Source: Mycobacterium parmense (GTDB taxonomy: Bacteria > Actinomycetota > Actinomycetes > Mycobacteriales > Mycobacteriaceae). Taken from it: a DNA stretch of 64,000 nucleotides. Below are positions 36,207 through 45,304 of the stretch, piece by piece. The first letter of the stretch is position 1; the number at the start of each line of letters is the position of its first letter. Position numbers and translations under genes: made by a program. The stretch lies in assembly GCF_010730575.1 (NCBI RefSeq), contig NZ_AP022614.1, forward strand, positions 4,960,001-5,024,000, given 5' to 3'. Below the pieces are notes generated by a model. It was not told where the DNA came from and did no database searches. It was given only the letters and a program-made list of their open reading frames with translations.

Positions 36207-36371
36207 ATGAGCGCAAACACCCTGTATGACATCGAGCTGCGCGACTGGGACCGAGTCGAAATCCTATCTGCCACATCGCAAAGCGGCGCCTACGCGGCGC
36301 GTACCGAGGTCTCGTGGTCCAACCGGAAGATCTTCACCCCGACATTATTCGACTGCGGCACAACGACATGA
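36207..36371 (+). CDS. Small hypothetical protein (54 aa)
   Basis: An ATG (36207) with GAAAGG eight bases upstream opens a 54-codon frame, MSANTLYDIELRDWDRVEIL and so on to the stop, which overlaps the next ATG (ATGA, 36368-36371). The acidic, beta-like N-terminal half suggests a compact small domain. No family is recognised. The ribosome-binding site and coupling to the next gene argue that it is real. Confidence 0.6.
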   Translation: MSANTLYDIELRDWDRVEILSATSQSGAYAARTEVSWSNRKIFTPTLFDCGTTT

Positions 36372-37168
36372 CCTCCCCCGATGCACGCTCGGCTGCGGCA
36401 CGAAGACGGGTCGCTGAGCGTCGGCTGCGCCAGTTTATGGCTAACCACGGTTACCCCGACCCCGACTCGAGCCGATCGGAGCGCACAATATGGCACGGAG
36501 GACGCGGCCAGATCCACACCAGCCGGGTCTGTTCGACATCTTCGGCGGGGACGGTGGTGGTGACGAGCCCAGAGATACGCCAGATCGTGGCGGAGGCCTA
36601 CGCGGGCCCGCTCGAGCTGCCCCCGCAGTGGAGCCCAGCCCAACGCGAGACATTCCTGGACAGCCAGGCGGCCAGGATCAGCTACCAGGTCGCCGAGCTG
36701 GCGGCCGAGATGGGCGCCCAGGCGGTAGGGGCGTGGACCCGCAGCCGCGGCGAGCATCCGGATTACCTGACCAAGGCAGGGATGCTGAACACCGCACGCA
36801 GCCAGGCGATGGAGATCGTGCTCAACAACGAGCTCTACGAGCAGATCCCGACCGAGGACGGCCAGCCCAGCAACCTGTGGGGGGAGCACAACGACCCAGC
36901 GCCCGATCGCAGTCAGGTGCCCTGGGATCAACGCTGGACCCGGCCCCAGTATCGCAGCGACCCCAGCCAGAACATCGAGGCGCTGATCGCGGATCTGTGG
37001 CCGGACCCGAATTACTCGGCGGTGTTTCGGATCAAGGCCGGATACCTGCTAGCCGCCCGGGCCGAGGATGGCCTGCCCCTACCGAGCGGCCCGGACGATC
37101 CGCTCACGAGCACGCTGGCTCAGATGGTCTACACCGATCTGCGCGACGACGGCATACCCGAGCGGTAA
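36368..37168 (+). CDS. Plasmid-type hypothetical protein upstream of the methylase-helicase
   Basis: From ATG 36368 the frame gives 266 aa. The N-terminal ~40 residues (MTSPDARSAAARRRVAERRL) are helical and basic. Residues ~45-65 look unlike protein, and from TSPEIRQIVAEAYAGPLELP on the sequence is a good globular domain, including HPDYLTKAGMLNTARSQAMEIVLNNELYEQIP. A second frame at 36490 (MARRTRPDPHQPGLFDIFGG) also looks real for ~25 residues, so a +1 shift near 36545-36560 or an internal GTG start at 36554-36560 is possible. No function is known to me. Confidence 0.6.
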   Translation: MTSPDARSAAARRRVAERRLRQFMANHGYPDPDSSRSERTIWHGGRGQIHTSRVCSTSSAGTVVVTSPEIRQIVAEAYAGPLELPPQWSPAQRETFLDSQAARISYQVAELAAEMGAQAVGAWTRSRGEHPDYLTKAGMLNTARSQAMEIVLNNELYEQIPTEDGQPSNLWGEHNDPAPDRSQVPWDQRWTRPQYRSDPSQNIEALIADLWPDPNYSAVFRIKAGYLLAARAEDGLPLPSGPDDPLTSTLAQMVYTDLRDDGIPER

Positions 37169-40100
37169 ACGCCCAGCCCTCACTGTTCGATGAGGCCGAT
37201 CAGCCCACCGATCCGCGCTCGATTGACCCCGGCGGCGCCCCGCTGCCGCGGCCGAACCCGCGCACACCAGCCCACCAGCCAATCGACCCGCCGGCGGGCA
37301 CCGTACAAAGCCCGGCTGTATCAGACGAACCGACTCCGGCCGCCGAGCAGCGGATAGAAGAATTCACCAGCCCCACCGATTTTCCGGCAAGCCTCGACAC
37401 CCTGGTGCCATCGGGGTCCAAAGCACGCATCCGCGCCAACATTGCCGCCGTCCAGCTGCTGCGCGCCCTGCAAGACGCGCAGCGGCCGGCCACCCCAGCC
37501 GAACAACGTGTCCTGGCCACCTGGTCAGGCTGGGGTGCGGTACCCCAGGTGTTCGACCCCCGCGCCAGCGACCTCACCGCCGAACGGGACACCCTGGCCG
37601 AGTTGCTCGATCGCGACCAATACCGCCAGGCAGAGGCCTCCATCCTCAACGCCCACTACACCGATCCCGCCATCGCCGCCGTGGTGTGGGAAGCACTAGG
37701 TCGGGCCGGGTTTAGCGGTGGCAAGGTCCTCGAACCAGGTTGCGGAGCAGGAACATTCATCGCTCACGCCCCCGATGAGGCAGTCATGGTTGGTGTGGAA
37801 AGTGACGCCACCACCGCAGCCATCGCCGCCCTGCTCTACCCATCGGCCCAGATCCGCCACGAAGGTTTCGAATCCACTCACGTCCCCGAAAACAGCTTCG
37901 CCGCCGCCGTCGGCAACGTCCCCTTCGGCCGCTACGCGGTCACCGACCCCGCCCACAACCCCGCCCGTCACTCCATCCATAACCACTTCATCGTCAAATC
38001 CCTCGCGCTGATTGCCCCCGGTGGATACGTGGCTGTGCTGACCAGCCGCTACACCCTGGATGCGGCGAAATCGGTCGCCCGGCGTGACATTTCGGCCAAA
38101 GCCGACCTCATCGGCGCGATCCGGCTCCCGTCGAAGGCGTTTACGCGGGTGGCCGGCACCGAGGTCGTCACCGACCTGCTCATCCTGCGCCGCCGCGATC
38201 CCCGAACCCCCTCCCCAGACGAACTGCCCGCCTGGATCAACACCGAAGCCATCGAACTCACCGACCCCGACACCGGCGCCGGCGAAACCCTGCACATCAA
38301 CTCCCATTTCGTCGCCAACCCCCACAACGTGCTCGGCCAGATGCACCTGGGCCGCGGACTCAACGGCTCCCACCAACTCGTCGTGCGCGGCACCAGCGGC
38401 ACCAGCGGCACCAGCGGCACCGAGCTCGCCGAGCAGCTGCACGACCGGCTACACCTGCTCATCGACTCGGCCATGAAGCACGGGCTCGGATTAACCGCCA
38501 CGCCGGCTGAACTCACCGAGGTCTCCGCAGACGTCTTCGACCCCGGCCTGATCACCGCGGCCGACCGCGGTGAGGACACCCCGCTCTACACATTGCGCTA
38601 CAGCGAGGCCAACCGCGGCATCGAATACTGGGCCGGACACCAATGGGAACCCCACAAAACCCCGAAAACGCTGCTAGCAGAAACCCGCGAACTCATCGGC
38701 CTGCGCGACGTCGCCGTCAGCCTCATCGCCTCCCAACGCGACGGCCAGCCCGCCGCCGAGCGCGACCAGCTCCGCGGACACCTCAACACCCTCTACGACA
38801 ACTACGTGCGCCAGCATGGCCCCCTCAACCGGTTCACCTGGGTCTATCCCACCGTCACCCAAGAACGCCACGATCAGCGCTTGGCCGCCGCCGAAACCGC
38901 CTGGCGCACCGCCGAAGGCACCCCCGAGCGCCCCTACACCGGGCCCGTGCCCGACGACGTCGCCGCGCAATGGGACACCGAGGCCTCCGAAGCGCCCGCG
39001 CCCTACAAGAAGCGGCGTCACCTCGACGGCGGAATGCGCCACGACCCCGGATGGGCACTGGTCGCCTCATTGGAAATCTTCGACGAAGACACCGGCTCCG
39101 CCCAGAAATCGCCCATCTTTTCCACCGACCTGCTCACCCCGCCGCTGGAGCGCGCCACCGCCGACACCCCCGAAGAAGCGTTGGCGGTGTGCCTGGACCG
39201 CACCCAGCGCGTCGACGTCGACCTAATCGCCAACCTGCTAGAAGTCGAAGTCGACGACGCCCGTGACCTGATCGCTGGACTGGTCTATCCCAGCCTCGAC
39301 GACCCCGACGAACTCGTCCCCGCCGTGAGTGCCCTGTCCGGCAACGTGCGCACCAAACTCGCCCGCGCGCTCGATGCGGCCGAAACCAACCCGATCTACA
39401 ACGACTACGCCGCCGCCCTGCAACAGGTGCTGCCGCCCCAGCGTGAAGCCCAAGACATCAAAATGCGCCCCGGGGCACCGTGGATCCCGGCCCAAGTCGT
39501 CGCCGCCTTCGCCGAGAAAACATTCGACGCCACCGGTGTGGTCGCCGAACACATCGGCGGGCGCTGGGTCGTCGACGTTGCCTCCTACAAACGCCACGGC
39601 CGGCTGATGACCGACGAATGGGGAACCGACCGACGCGGCTGCGACGCGGTCAGCCTGCTCGAGGCCGCCTGCAACTCCAAAGCCGTCCTCGTCAACAACG
39701 ACGACGGTGTCCTCGACCTGCAGGCCACCTTCGCCGCCCAAGCCAAAATGGCCAAAATCAGCGAGGAATTCACCCGCTGGCTGTGGTCTGACGAGACCCG
39801 CCGCGACACCCTGGTCGCCGAATACAACCGGCGCTTCAACTCGCGGCGCGCGCCTGCCTACGACGGCTCACACATGCGTTTTCCTGGCATGTCGGATCAC
39901 TTCACGCCGCACTTCTACCAGCGCAACGCCGCCGCGCGCATCATCTCCGAGCCCGCCGTTCTCTTGGATCATGTTGTCGGAGCGGGCAAGACGGGAAGCA
40001 TGGTCGCTGGAGCGCTGGAACTGCGGCGCCTGGGGTTGGTACGCCAACCCTGGCTCGTGGTACCCAATGCGATCACCGAACAAGTTGGCCGCGAAGCCCA

Positions 40101-42657
40101 ACAGTGGTATCCGGCCGCCAAGATTCTGCTCGGCTCAGCGGCCACCACCGCTGATGGACGGCGCCGCTTCATCGCCCAAACCGCCTCAAGTGATTGGGAT
40201 CTCGTTGTCATCCCGCAGTCGGCGTTCACCGCGATCAACGTCTCCACGGATATGCGCGTCGACTACATCGAAAACCAGCTCGATACATTGCGCGAACAAC
40301 TCCAATCCGCCGAAGCCGACCGCAGCAAAAAGCGCATCGAACTCGCCATCAAAAGCGCCAAGGCGCGGCTAGAAAAACTTGTAGCCGCCAACACCAAAGA
40401 CACTGGGTTGCGGTTTGAGGAATCCGGTTGTGACTATCTGATGATCGACGAGGCCGACACGTACAAGAACTTGGGCCGCACCTGCAACATTGAAGAATTA
40501 TCGTGCCCCAACGCATCGCAACGTGCCGAGGACCTCGCCCTCAAACTCACCGTGTTGCGCCAGCGGCGCCGCGACGAGGCGCTGGCCAAAGGCATTCCCG
40601 CGCACCGGGTTGTCGAACGGGTCGCGACCTTCGCCACCGGCACACCGATCAGCAACTCATTAGGCGAGCTATGGGTCATGCAAACCTACTTGCGGCCAGA
40701 CCTTTTAGAGCACGCCGGGGTCGCTGACCTGGGGGACTGGGGTGCGGCGTTTACCGCGACCACCACCACCATCGAGGTCAACACCACGGGCACTAAGCTG
40801 CGGCCCGTCACGCGAGTAGGGAAGTTCACCAACCTGCCCGCCCTGCTGGCGCTGTCCTCGGTCTACACCGACGTCGTCACCCGCGACCAAGTCCCCGTCG
40901 AGCTGCCGCCGCTTCGCACCGGGCAACGCCAAATCATCAGCTTGCACCCCGACATCGAAGTCGTCGACTTCATTACCGACTTGGGCTACCGCCTCGATCA
41001 TCTCGACTCACGCAATCCCCGACGCGACAACCCACTCAAAATCAGCAACGACGGGCGCAACGTGTCGTTGGATCCACGGTTGGCCCACCTGCCCAAACCC
41101 CGACACAGCCGCGCCTGCGCAGTCGCCGACGCAGCCATGCGTGTCCATTACCGCCACGCGCATCGCGCCTATACCCATCCCGACACCGGCGCGCCGGCCG
41201 GCACCGGGGCACTGCAGATCATGTTCTGCGACCGCGGCACCCCATCCAAAGACCCCGCCCAGTTCACCATCTATCAGGCGATCAAAGACGAACTCGTGGC
41301 GCGCGGCATGCCCGCAGCCGCGATCCGCTTCGTCCACGAGGCAAAAAATCTTCAAGAGATCAAAACGCTGTTCGCCCAGTGCATTAGGGGAGACGTCTCA
41401 GTGCTGATCGGTAGCACCGAGAAAATCGGCGCCGGGGTCAACGTGCAAGCCCGAGCCGCCGCCCTGCATCACGTCGACGTGCCATGGCGCCCGCGCGACC
41501 TTGAACAACGCGAAGGCCGCATTCAGCGCCAAGGCAACCAAAACCTCGACGGCATCGACATCTTCATCTACGTCACCGAAGGCTCCTACGACACCGTCAT
41601 GTGGCAAAAAGTCCAAGCCAAAACGCTGTTCATCGAACAGATGCGCCGCAACGAGGTCCTCGATATCGAGATCGACGACCTTTCCGGCGGTGACATCGGG
41701 ACCGCCGCCGCAGAAACCAAGGCCATCGCCACCGGCGACCCGCGCTACATACACCAAGTTGAACTCGACGACACCGTCAAACGCCTCACCGCCCTGCAGC
41801 GCGCACACAGTCAATCGGTGCGCAACCGCGACTGGCAAGTCAGTGTGCTCGAGCGCGCGATTCCCAACAAACAACGCGCCATCGACGAGCTCACTCCATT
41901 CGCCAGGGCAGCCGCCGCGCATGCCTCCGCCGGCGGGCCACCACGGCTGACCGTCGCAGACACCACCTACACCGAGCGCGTCCCCGCCTCCCACGCACTG
42001 GCTGCGGCCTGCCGGCGCGCCTACACCGCCGGCAAAGACCGCGGCGCCAGCCGCTTCGAACCCATCGGCGCCACCATCTACGGCATCGACATCCTGGCCG
42101 CCCGCGACCTCACCCACGACCAACTGCTACTACGACTAGCCGTGCCGTCGCGCACCGCAGAAATCTCCGGCCTTGAACTGTTATCCACCGGCGCAGGTCC
42201 AGGCTCCGACGTCAACGGCCCCAAACAACTCGGACTGCTGCGCCGCGTGGAAAACCTCTACACCGGCCTACCCGAACACCACGCACGACTGCAGCACGAA
42301 CGCGACCGCGACCAGGCCGCCCTCGACGACTTTGTAACCAACCCCCCAGCACCGTTCGAACACGCCGACGAACTGGCCACAAAAGACGCAGAACTTAAAG
42401 CCCTCACCCTCGAGCTGCGCATGGCCGCCCAAAGCCCCGAAGCCAAAGCCAAAGCCGCCGCGGCCGAACAACGCATGGCCGCCCGCGGCCGCAAACCCGG
42501 ATGGAGCCTGCTCCTGAACCCCACACCGGCCCTGGTCGAAGAACTCGGCTACCCCAGCGCCGATGCCCTACGCAAAATTGTCCGCGCCCGAGAACGCCTC
42601 GCCCTCGAACAACACGACCACCAGCAAGGCCTCGCCGGTCCCGAGCACGACTTCTGA
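37165..42657 (+). CDS. Giant methylase-helicase fusion (N6-adenine methylase plus SF2 helicase)
   Basis: About 1,830 aa. An N-terminal methyltransferase has motif I VLEPGCGAGTF near residue 187 and GNVPFG (in place of NPPF/Y) near residue 250. A long linker leads to an SNF2/DEAD helicase with VGAGKTGS (Walker A) near 936, MIDEADTYKN near 1092, FATGTPISNS near 1157, and the C-terminal helicase motif DLEQREGRIQRQGN near 1449. Such proteins occur on plasmids, phages and conjugative elements and are thought to protect or process element DNA. There is no ATG/GTG/TTG near the natural start: position 37165 is GTA, overlapping the previous TAA stop. The nearest upstream in-frame starts are GTG 36997 and ATG 36490. 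Confidence 0.88.
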   Translation, partial: VNAQPSLFDEADQPTDPRSIDPGGAPLPRPNPRTPAHQPIDPPAGTVQSPAVSDEPTPAAEQRIEEFTSPTDFPASLDTLVPSGSKARIRANIAAVQLLRALQDAQRPATPAEQRVLATWSGWGAVPQVFDPRASDLTAERDTLAELLDRDQYRQAEASILNAHYTDPAIAAVVWEALGRAGFSGGKVLEPGCGAGTFIAHAPDEAVMVGVESDATTAAIAALLYPSAQIRHEGFESTHVPENSFAAAVGNVPFGRYAVTDPAHNPARHSIHNHFIVKSLALIAPGGYVAVLTSRYTLDAAKSVARRDISAKADLIGAIRLPSKAFTRVAGTEVVTDLLILRRRDPRTPSPDELPAWINTEAIELTDPDTGAGETLHINSHFVANPHNVLGQMHLGRGLNGSHQLVVRGTSGTSGTSGTELAEQLHDRLHLLIDSAMKHGLGLTATPAELTEVSADVFDPGLITAADRGEDTPLYTLRYSEANRGIEYWAGHQWEPHKTPKTLLAETRELIGLRDVAVSLIASQRDGQPAAERDQLRGHLNTLYDNYVRQHGPLNRFTWVYPTVTQERHDQRLAAAETAWRTAEGTPERPYTGPVPDDVAAQWDTEASEAPAPYKKRRHLDGGMRHDPGWALVASLEIFDEDTGSAQKSPIFSTDLLTPPLERATADTPEEALAVCLDRTQRVDVDLIANLLEVEVDDARDLIAGLVYPSLDDPDELVPAVSALSGNVRTKLARALDAAETNPIYNDYAAALQQVLPPQREAQDIKMRPGAPWIPAQVVAAFAEKTFDATGVVAEHIGGRWVVDVASYKRHGRLMTDEWGTDRRGCDAVSLLEAACNSKAVLVNNDDGVLDLQATFAAQAKMAKISEEFTRWLWSDETRRDTLVAEYNRRFNSRRAPAYDGSHMRFPGMSDHFTPHFYQRNAAARIISEPAVLLDHVVGAGKTGSMVAGALELRRLGLVRQPWLVVPNAITEQVGREAQQWYPAAKILLGSAATTADGRRRFIAQTASSDWDLVVIPQSAFTAINVSTDMRVDYIENQLDTLREQLQSAEADRSKKRIELAIKSAKARLEKLVAANTKDTGLRFEESGCDYLMIDEADTYKNLGRTCNIEELSCPNASQRAEDLALKLTVLRQRRRDEALAKGIPAHRVVERVATFATGTPISNSLGELWVMQTYLRPDLLEHAGVADLGDWGAAFTATTTTIEVNTTGTKLRPVTRVGKFTNLPALLALSSVYTDVVTRDQVPVELPPLRTGQRQIISLHPDIEVVDFITDLGYRLDHLDSRNPRRDNPLKISNDGRNVSLDPRLAHLPKPRHSRACAVADAAMRVHYRHAHRAYTHPDTGAPAGTGALQIMFCDRGTPSKDPAQFTIYQAIKDELVARGMPAAAIRFVHEAKNLQEIKTLFAQCIRGDVSVLIGSTEKIGAGVNVQARAAALHHVDVPWRPRDLEQREGRIQRQGNQNLDGIDIFIYVTEGSYDTVMWQKVQAKTLFIEQMRRNEVLDIEIDDLSGGDIGTAAAETKAIATGDPRYIHQVELDDTVKRLTALQRAHSQSVRNRDWQVSVLERAIPNKQRAIDELTPFARAAAAHASAGGPPRLTVADTTYTERVPASHALAAACRRAYTAGKDRGASRFEPIGATIYGIDILAARDLTHDQLLLRLAVPSRTAEISGLELLSTGAGPGSDVNGPKQLGLLRRVENLYTGLPEHHARLQHERDRDQAALDDFVTNPPAPFEHADELATKDAELKALTLELRMAAQSPEAKAKAAAAEQRMAARGRKPGWSLLLNPTPALVEELGYPSADALRKIVRARERLALEQHDHQQGLAGPEHDF
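38389..38424 (+). repeat. In-frame 9-bp microrepeat (GGCACCAGC)
   Basis: GGCACCAGC is repeated three times from 38389 to 38415, then a partial copy. It encodes Gly-Thr-Ser units in the methylase-helicase linker. Copy number could vary without shifting the frame. Confidence 0.7.
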
Positions 42658-42827
42658 ATATCCAAACCGGAAGTTAGACACTACATTCGAACGGTCCCTT
42701 GTGTGGCGCTGAAGTTCCCCGTGCCCTTTCATCGCGGCATATTCGAGCCGTCGCCACCGCATGCCGACACATGGCGAAACCTCGCAGCCTTTGTCGCGCG
42801 GCACAGCCCCGCGGTTTACTGTGCGGC

Positions 42828-43184
42828 ATGCCCGAATCCGGACCTTCGGCTCAAGCCCAACAAGACATCCGCGCCGCGCAAGCCTTGCCCGACAATCTCG
42901 CCCGCCGCGAGCACGTCCATGCCGTCCAGCAACGCGCGCGGGCCCTCCTTCTGGATGCCACGAGCACGCCCGAACAAAAGTCCGCCGTCCGGCTCGATAT
43001 CAGACAAGCGCGCGCACTCACTAGCGACCTGTGCACGCCGCGCACCCCAGCACCCCTGACCTGGATCGCAGCCCCAGCATTGAATAAAGCTGCGACGCCG
43101 CTCGTACGCCAGCACGTGCATGCCGGAGACCGAATGAACGAGCAGTTGGCCGATCCGGTCGCCGACGCCCCGCACACCACATGA
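42828..43184 (+). CDS. Small helical hypothetical protein
   Basis: From ATG 42828 the frame gives 118 aa: MPESGPSAQAQQDIRAAQALPDNLARREHVHAVQQRARALLLDA, helical and charged, then RLDIRQARALTSDLCTPRTPAPLTW. No domain is recognised. Two other frames overlap the first part with less protein-like sequence. It lies between the helicase gene and the third DUF4226-type gene, 57 bases before the latter. Confidence 0.5.
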   Translation: MPESGPSAQAQQDIRAAQALPDNLARREHVHAVQQRARALLLDATSTPEQKSAVRLDIRQARALTSDLCTPRTPAPLTWIAAPALNKAATPLVRQHVHAGDRMNEQLADPVADAPHTT

Positions 43185-43241
43185 GCACGAAGTCGGAGAC
43201 GGCGATAGAAGCCGCACTGGATCTGGGTAATACTGGCCAGT

Positions 43242-44249
43242 ATGTCGTCACTCGATGGACTGGTGGCCGAGACAGGTCGCGTGCTCAGTGATGCTCGCCG
43301 GCTTTTCGGCGCGGCGCCCCTCGAAGCGTCGTTGCCTTCGGCGCAGCAGTTGATGGCGGGCCGAGCAGCTGTAGCGCCAGTGGGGCAGGCCGCAGCTGCC
43401 AATTGGCAAGGCGAGGCAGCGACGACCTACGCTGCGACCAACGCCGATCAGGTCCATGCGTTAGACCGCACGGTAGCCGCCGATGGCCAAGTCAATCCGG
43501 CGCTGACCCATGCCGGACAGGCCGCCGCGGCGGGAGCACGAAGCATGGACAACCTGATCGCTCAGACCCGCGCGGGGGTTAGCGCACTGGCCCCCAGCAC
43601 ACGTAGCGCCGCAGGGCAGCAGCAACTCGCCAGCTTTTTGCAGGGTCAGCTCAACCAGGCGAAGGGATTGCTGCAAAACTTCCAGCAGCGCAACGCTGAA
43701 ATAGCCGGCACCATCCAAAGCGCTGACTACGGGCGCCTTTCCGGTAGCCACGGCAAGGAGTCACCACCTGCTGCGCCGCTGGATTCGCGCACGTGGAAGC
43801 CGGGTGATAAGCGGCATATGCCCTATGACGCCGGCCCGGGTGGGATGGGCCCGCCCAACTTTCCTGATTCGCCGCCGTGGGTTGATATATGGGACCGGTC
43901 AGGAGCAGACGACCCCGACAAAGTTCCGCACTACTTTGTCAGATCCGATGAAATCCCCGGCTACAAGGTGTATCCGCCCGGAGCCCTAGGGCCACCAACG
44001 GTCGTCGACGAACGCGGCAATCCAGACCCATATGTCCAGTTGGGCCCAAACACAGGCGTGTGGGTACCGCAGTCGGCCTTTCCGGGAGCGAAAATCTATC
44101 CGCCTGGCTCTAACCCACTGCCACCCTACGGATACGACGAATGGTTACCAGGGTCCGGGATTTATATGTGGCACAGCGATTTAACCCCCGAACCGTACAA
44201 CCCTTCCGGTCCTCTGGGGCCACCAACCTATCCGCAGGAAGGCCACTAA
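43242..44249 (+). CDS. DUF4226-type protein with Pro/Tyr-rich C-terminus
   Basis: This 335-aa protein is a third paralogue of the 31.8/32.9-kb pair: MSSLDGLVAETGRVLSDARRLFGAAP opens the same helical domain (about 1-155, with AGQQQLASFLQGQLNQAKGLLQNFQQRNAEI). The C-terminal ~170 residues have no hydrolase motif but are rich in Pro, Gly and Tyr (KVYPPGALGPPT, AKIYPPGSNPLPPYGYDEWLPGSG). ATG 43242 stands seven bases after AATACT, the same spacing as in the paralogue, suggesting a nearly leaderless transcript. It is probably a T7SS substrate; the role is unknown. Confidence 0.75.
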   Translation: MSSLDGLVAETGRVLSDARRLFGAAPLEASLPSAQQLMAGRAAVAPVGQAAAANWQGEAATTYAATNADQVHALDRTVAADGQVNPALTHAGQAAAAGARSMDNLIAQTRAGVSALAPSTRSAAGQQQLASFLQGQLNQAKGLLQNFQQRNAEIAGTIQSADYGRLSGSHGKESPPAAPLDSRTWKPGDKRHMPYDAGPGGMGPPNFPDSPPWVDIWDRSGADDPDKVPHYFVRSDEIPGYKVYPPGALGPPTVVDERGNPDPYVQLGPNTGVWVPQSAFPGAKIYPPGSNPLPPYGYDEWLPGSGIYMWHSDLTPEPYNPSGPLGPPTYPQEGH

Positions 44250-44459
44250 CTACTAACTAGAAGCCACACCCGGGGGACGGCCTGCCAACAACGGGCGGCG
44301 TACAGCCCCCATGGCCCGTCGCGATGCAGATCTACCCCAAGGCCGGCGATCAACCTTCGCGCGTCAAAGTTCTGGCGGGAATTTTGACCGTGACCGTCGC
44401 CTAGGCCGATAAGTTGCCCTAGCGTTGGTGGAAAGTGCAGCGCTCGAAGGGATTTAACA

Positions 44460-44738
44460 TTGGAACCAAAGGGGTGCAGCGCCCGGATCGCTGATAGAGG
44501 TGTCAGGTTGGCCTCGCGGGCGATGCCACTTGTCGAAGGCGACCAGTTCGCATCGCGTCGAATAAAGTGGATCGCCGACGAGCTGGCCAGCTTGCGCGAC
44601 GGTATCCCCGCTAAGCTAGCCGACGATCCGGGCATCACGCACGCAGTCGTGCAAGACGTCGACATGAAGATTGCGGAAATCCAGGACGTACTTACTGCCA
44701 GCCGCAAGGCCGCTTCTTCGGCGCCACCGGTCAGATGA
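44460..44738 (+). CDS. Small helical hypothetical protein
   Basis: A 92-aa frame (TTG 44460) or 71-aa frame (ATG 44523, MPLVEGDQFASRRIKWIADE) reads as amphipathic helices: LASLRDGIPAKLADDPGITHAVVQDVDMKIAEIQDVL. No family is recognised and no strong ribosome-binding site is seen. The 210 bases before it hold no other gene. Confidence 0.4.
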   Translation: MEPKGCSARIADRGVRLASRAMPLVEGDQFASRRIKWIADELASLRDGIPAKLADDPGITHAVVQDVDMKIAEIQDVLTASRKAASSAPPVR

Positions 44739-45304
44739 TCGGCGCCCGCCCGGGTTGCAATAGCGCCCCGTGCGCCAGGCTGATTCGTCACCGTGACAAT
44801 TTGACCCTGCTCTTGTCCAGGCTGGTCCTGCTAGAGGTGCGTCGGCTTTCGCGCGCGTATGTCGGTGTTGGCGGCTACTGCTTGTGCAGCCGGGGATTCC
44901 ACTGCGGGGAAGGGGCGTGCGGCGAGAAGTATCGAGGAGGCGCAACCCGTGATGGGCCCGCTGCGAACCCGAAAGTCATTGCCGCCGATGGATATGCGCG
45001 CGGTGCTCGATGCTACCGATGTAGAGCACGCGATCGTTGCCGGTGGAGCTTGCAGCTAAGATCGCCGATTGGCTCGCCGGCTACGCTCACAGTCGCGAGG
45101 CTCCCCGGCTTAAGGCACTCCTGTGTGCCGTATCTCCGGACTGATTGACGCAGGTGTGCGAAGTTGCAGGACGCATCTGGTGCGGCGTGTCTTGAAAGAA
45201 AACAAAAGTCGACAAGCCGTGTGGACATGCTGGCGTAGCCGGTTTTTGGTGAATGTGGCGTTGTTGGTAGCGGCTAAAGCGACTCGGGACTTATCGTCCC
45301 GAAC
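44739..45304. other. Apparently non-coding stretch before the Esp-like genes
   Basis: Several short overlapping frames exist on both strands (for example 44859-45059 plus) but none has convincing codon bias, a ribosome-binding site or a family signature. The base composition is mixed. It may be the promoter region of the downstream run and/or remains of a decayed gene. Confidence 0.4.

Noticed and set aside
36490..37164. Using ATG 36490 as the methylase-helicase start (2,055 aa)
   Set aside because: Residues 25-200 of that version are Gly/Arg/Pro-rich shadow sequence of the gene in the other frame, and protein-like sequence begins only at about 37165.
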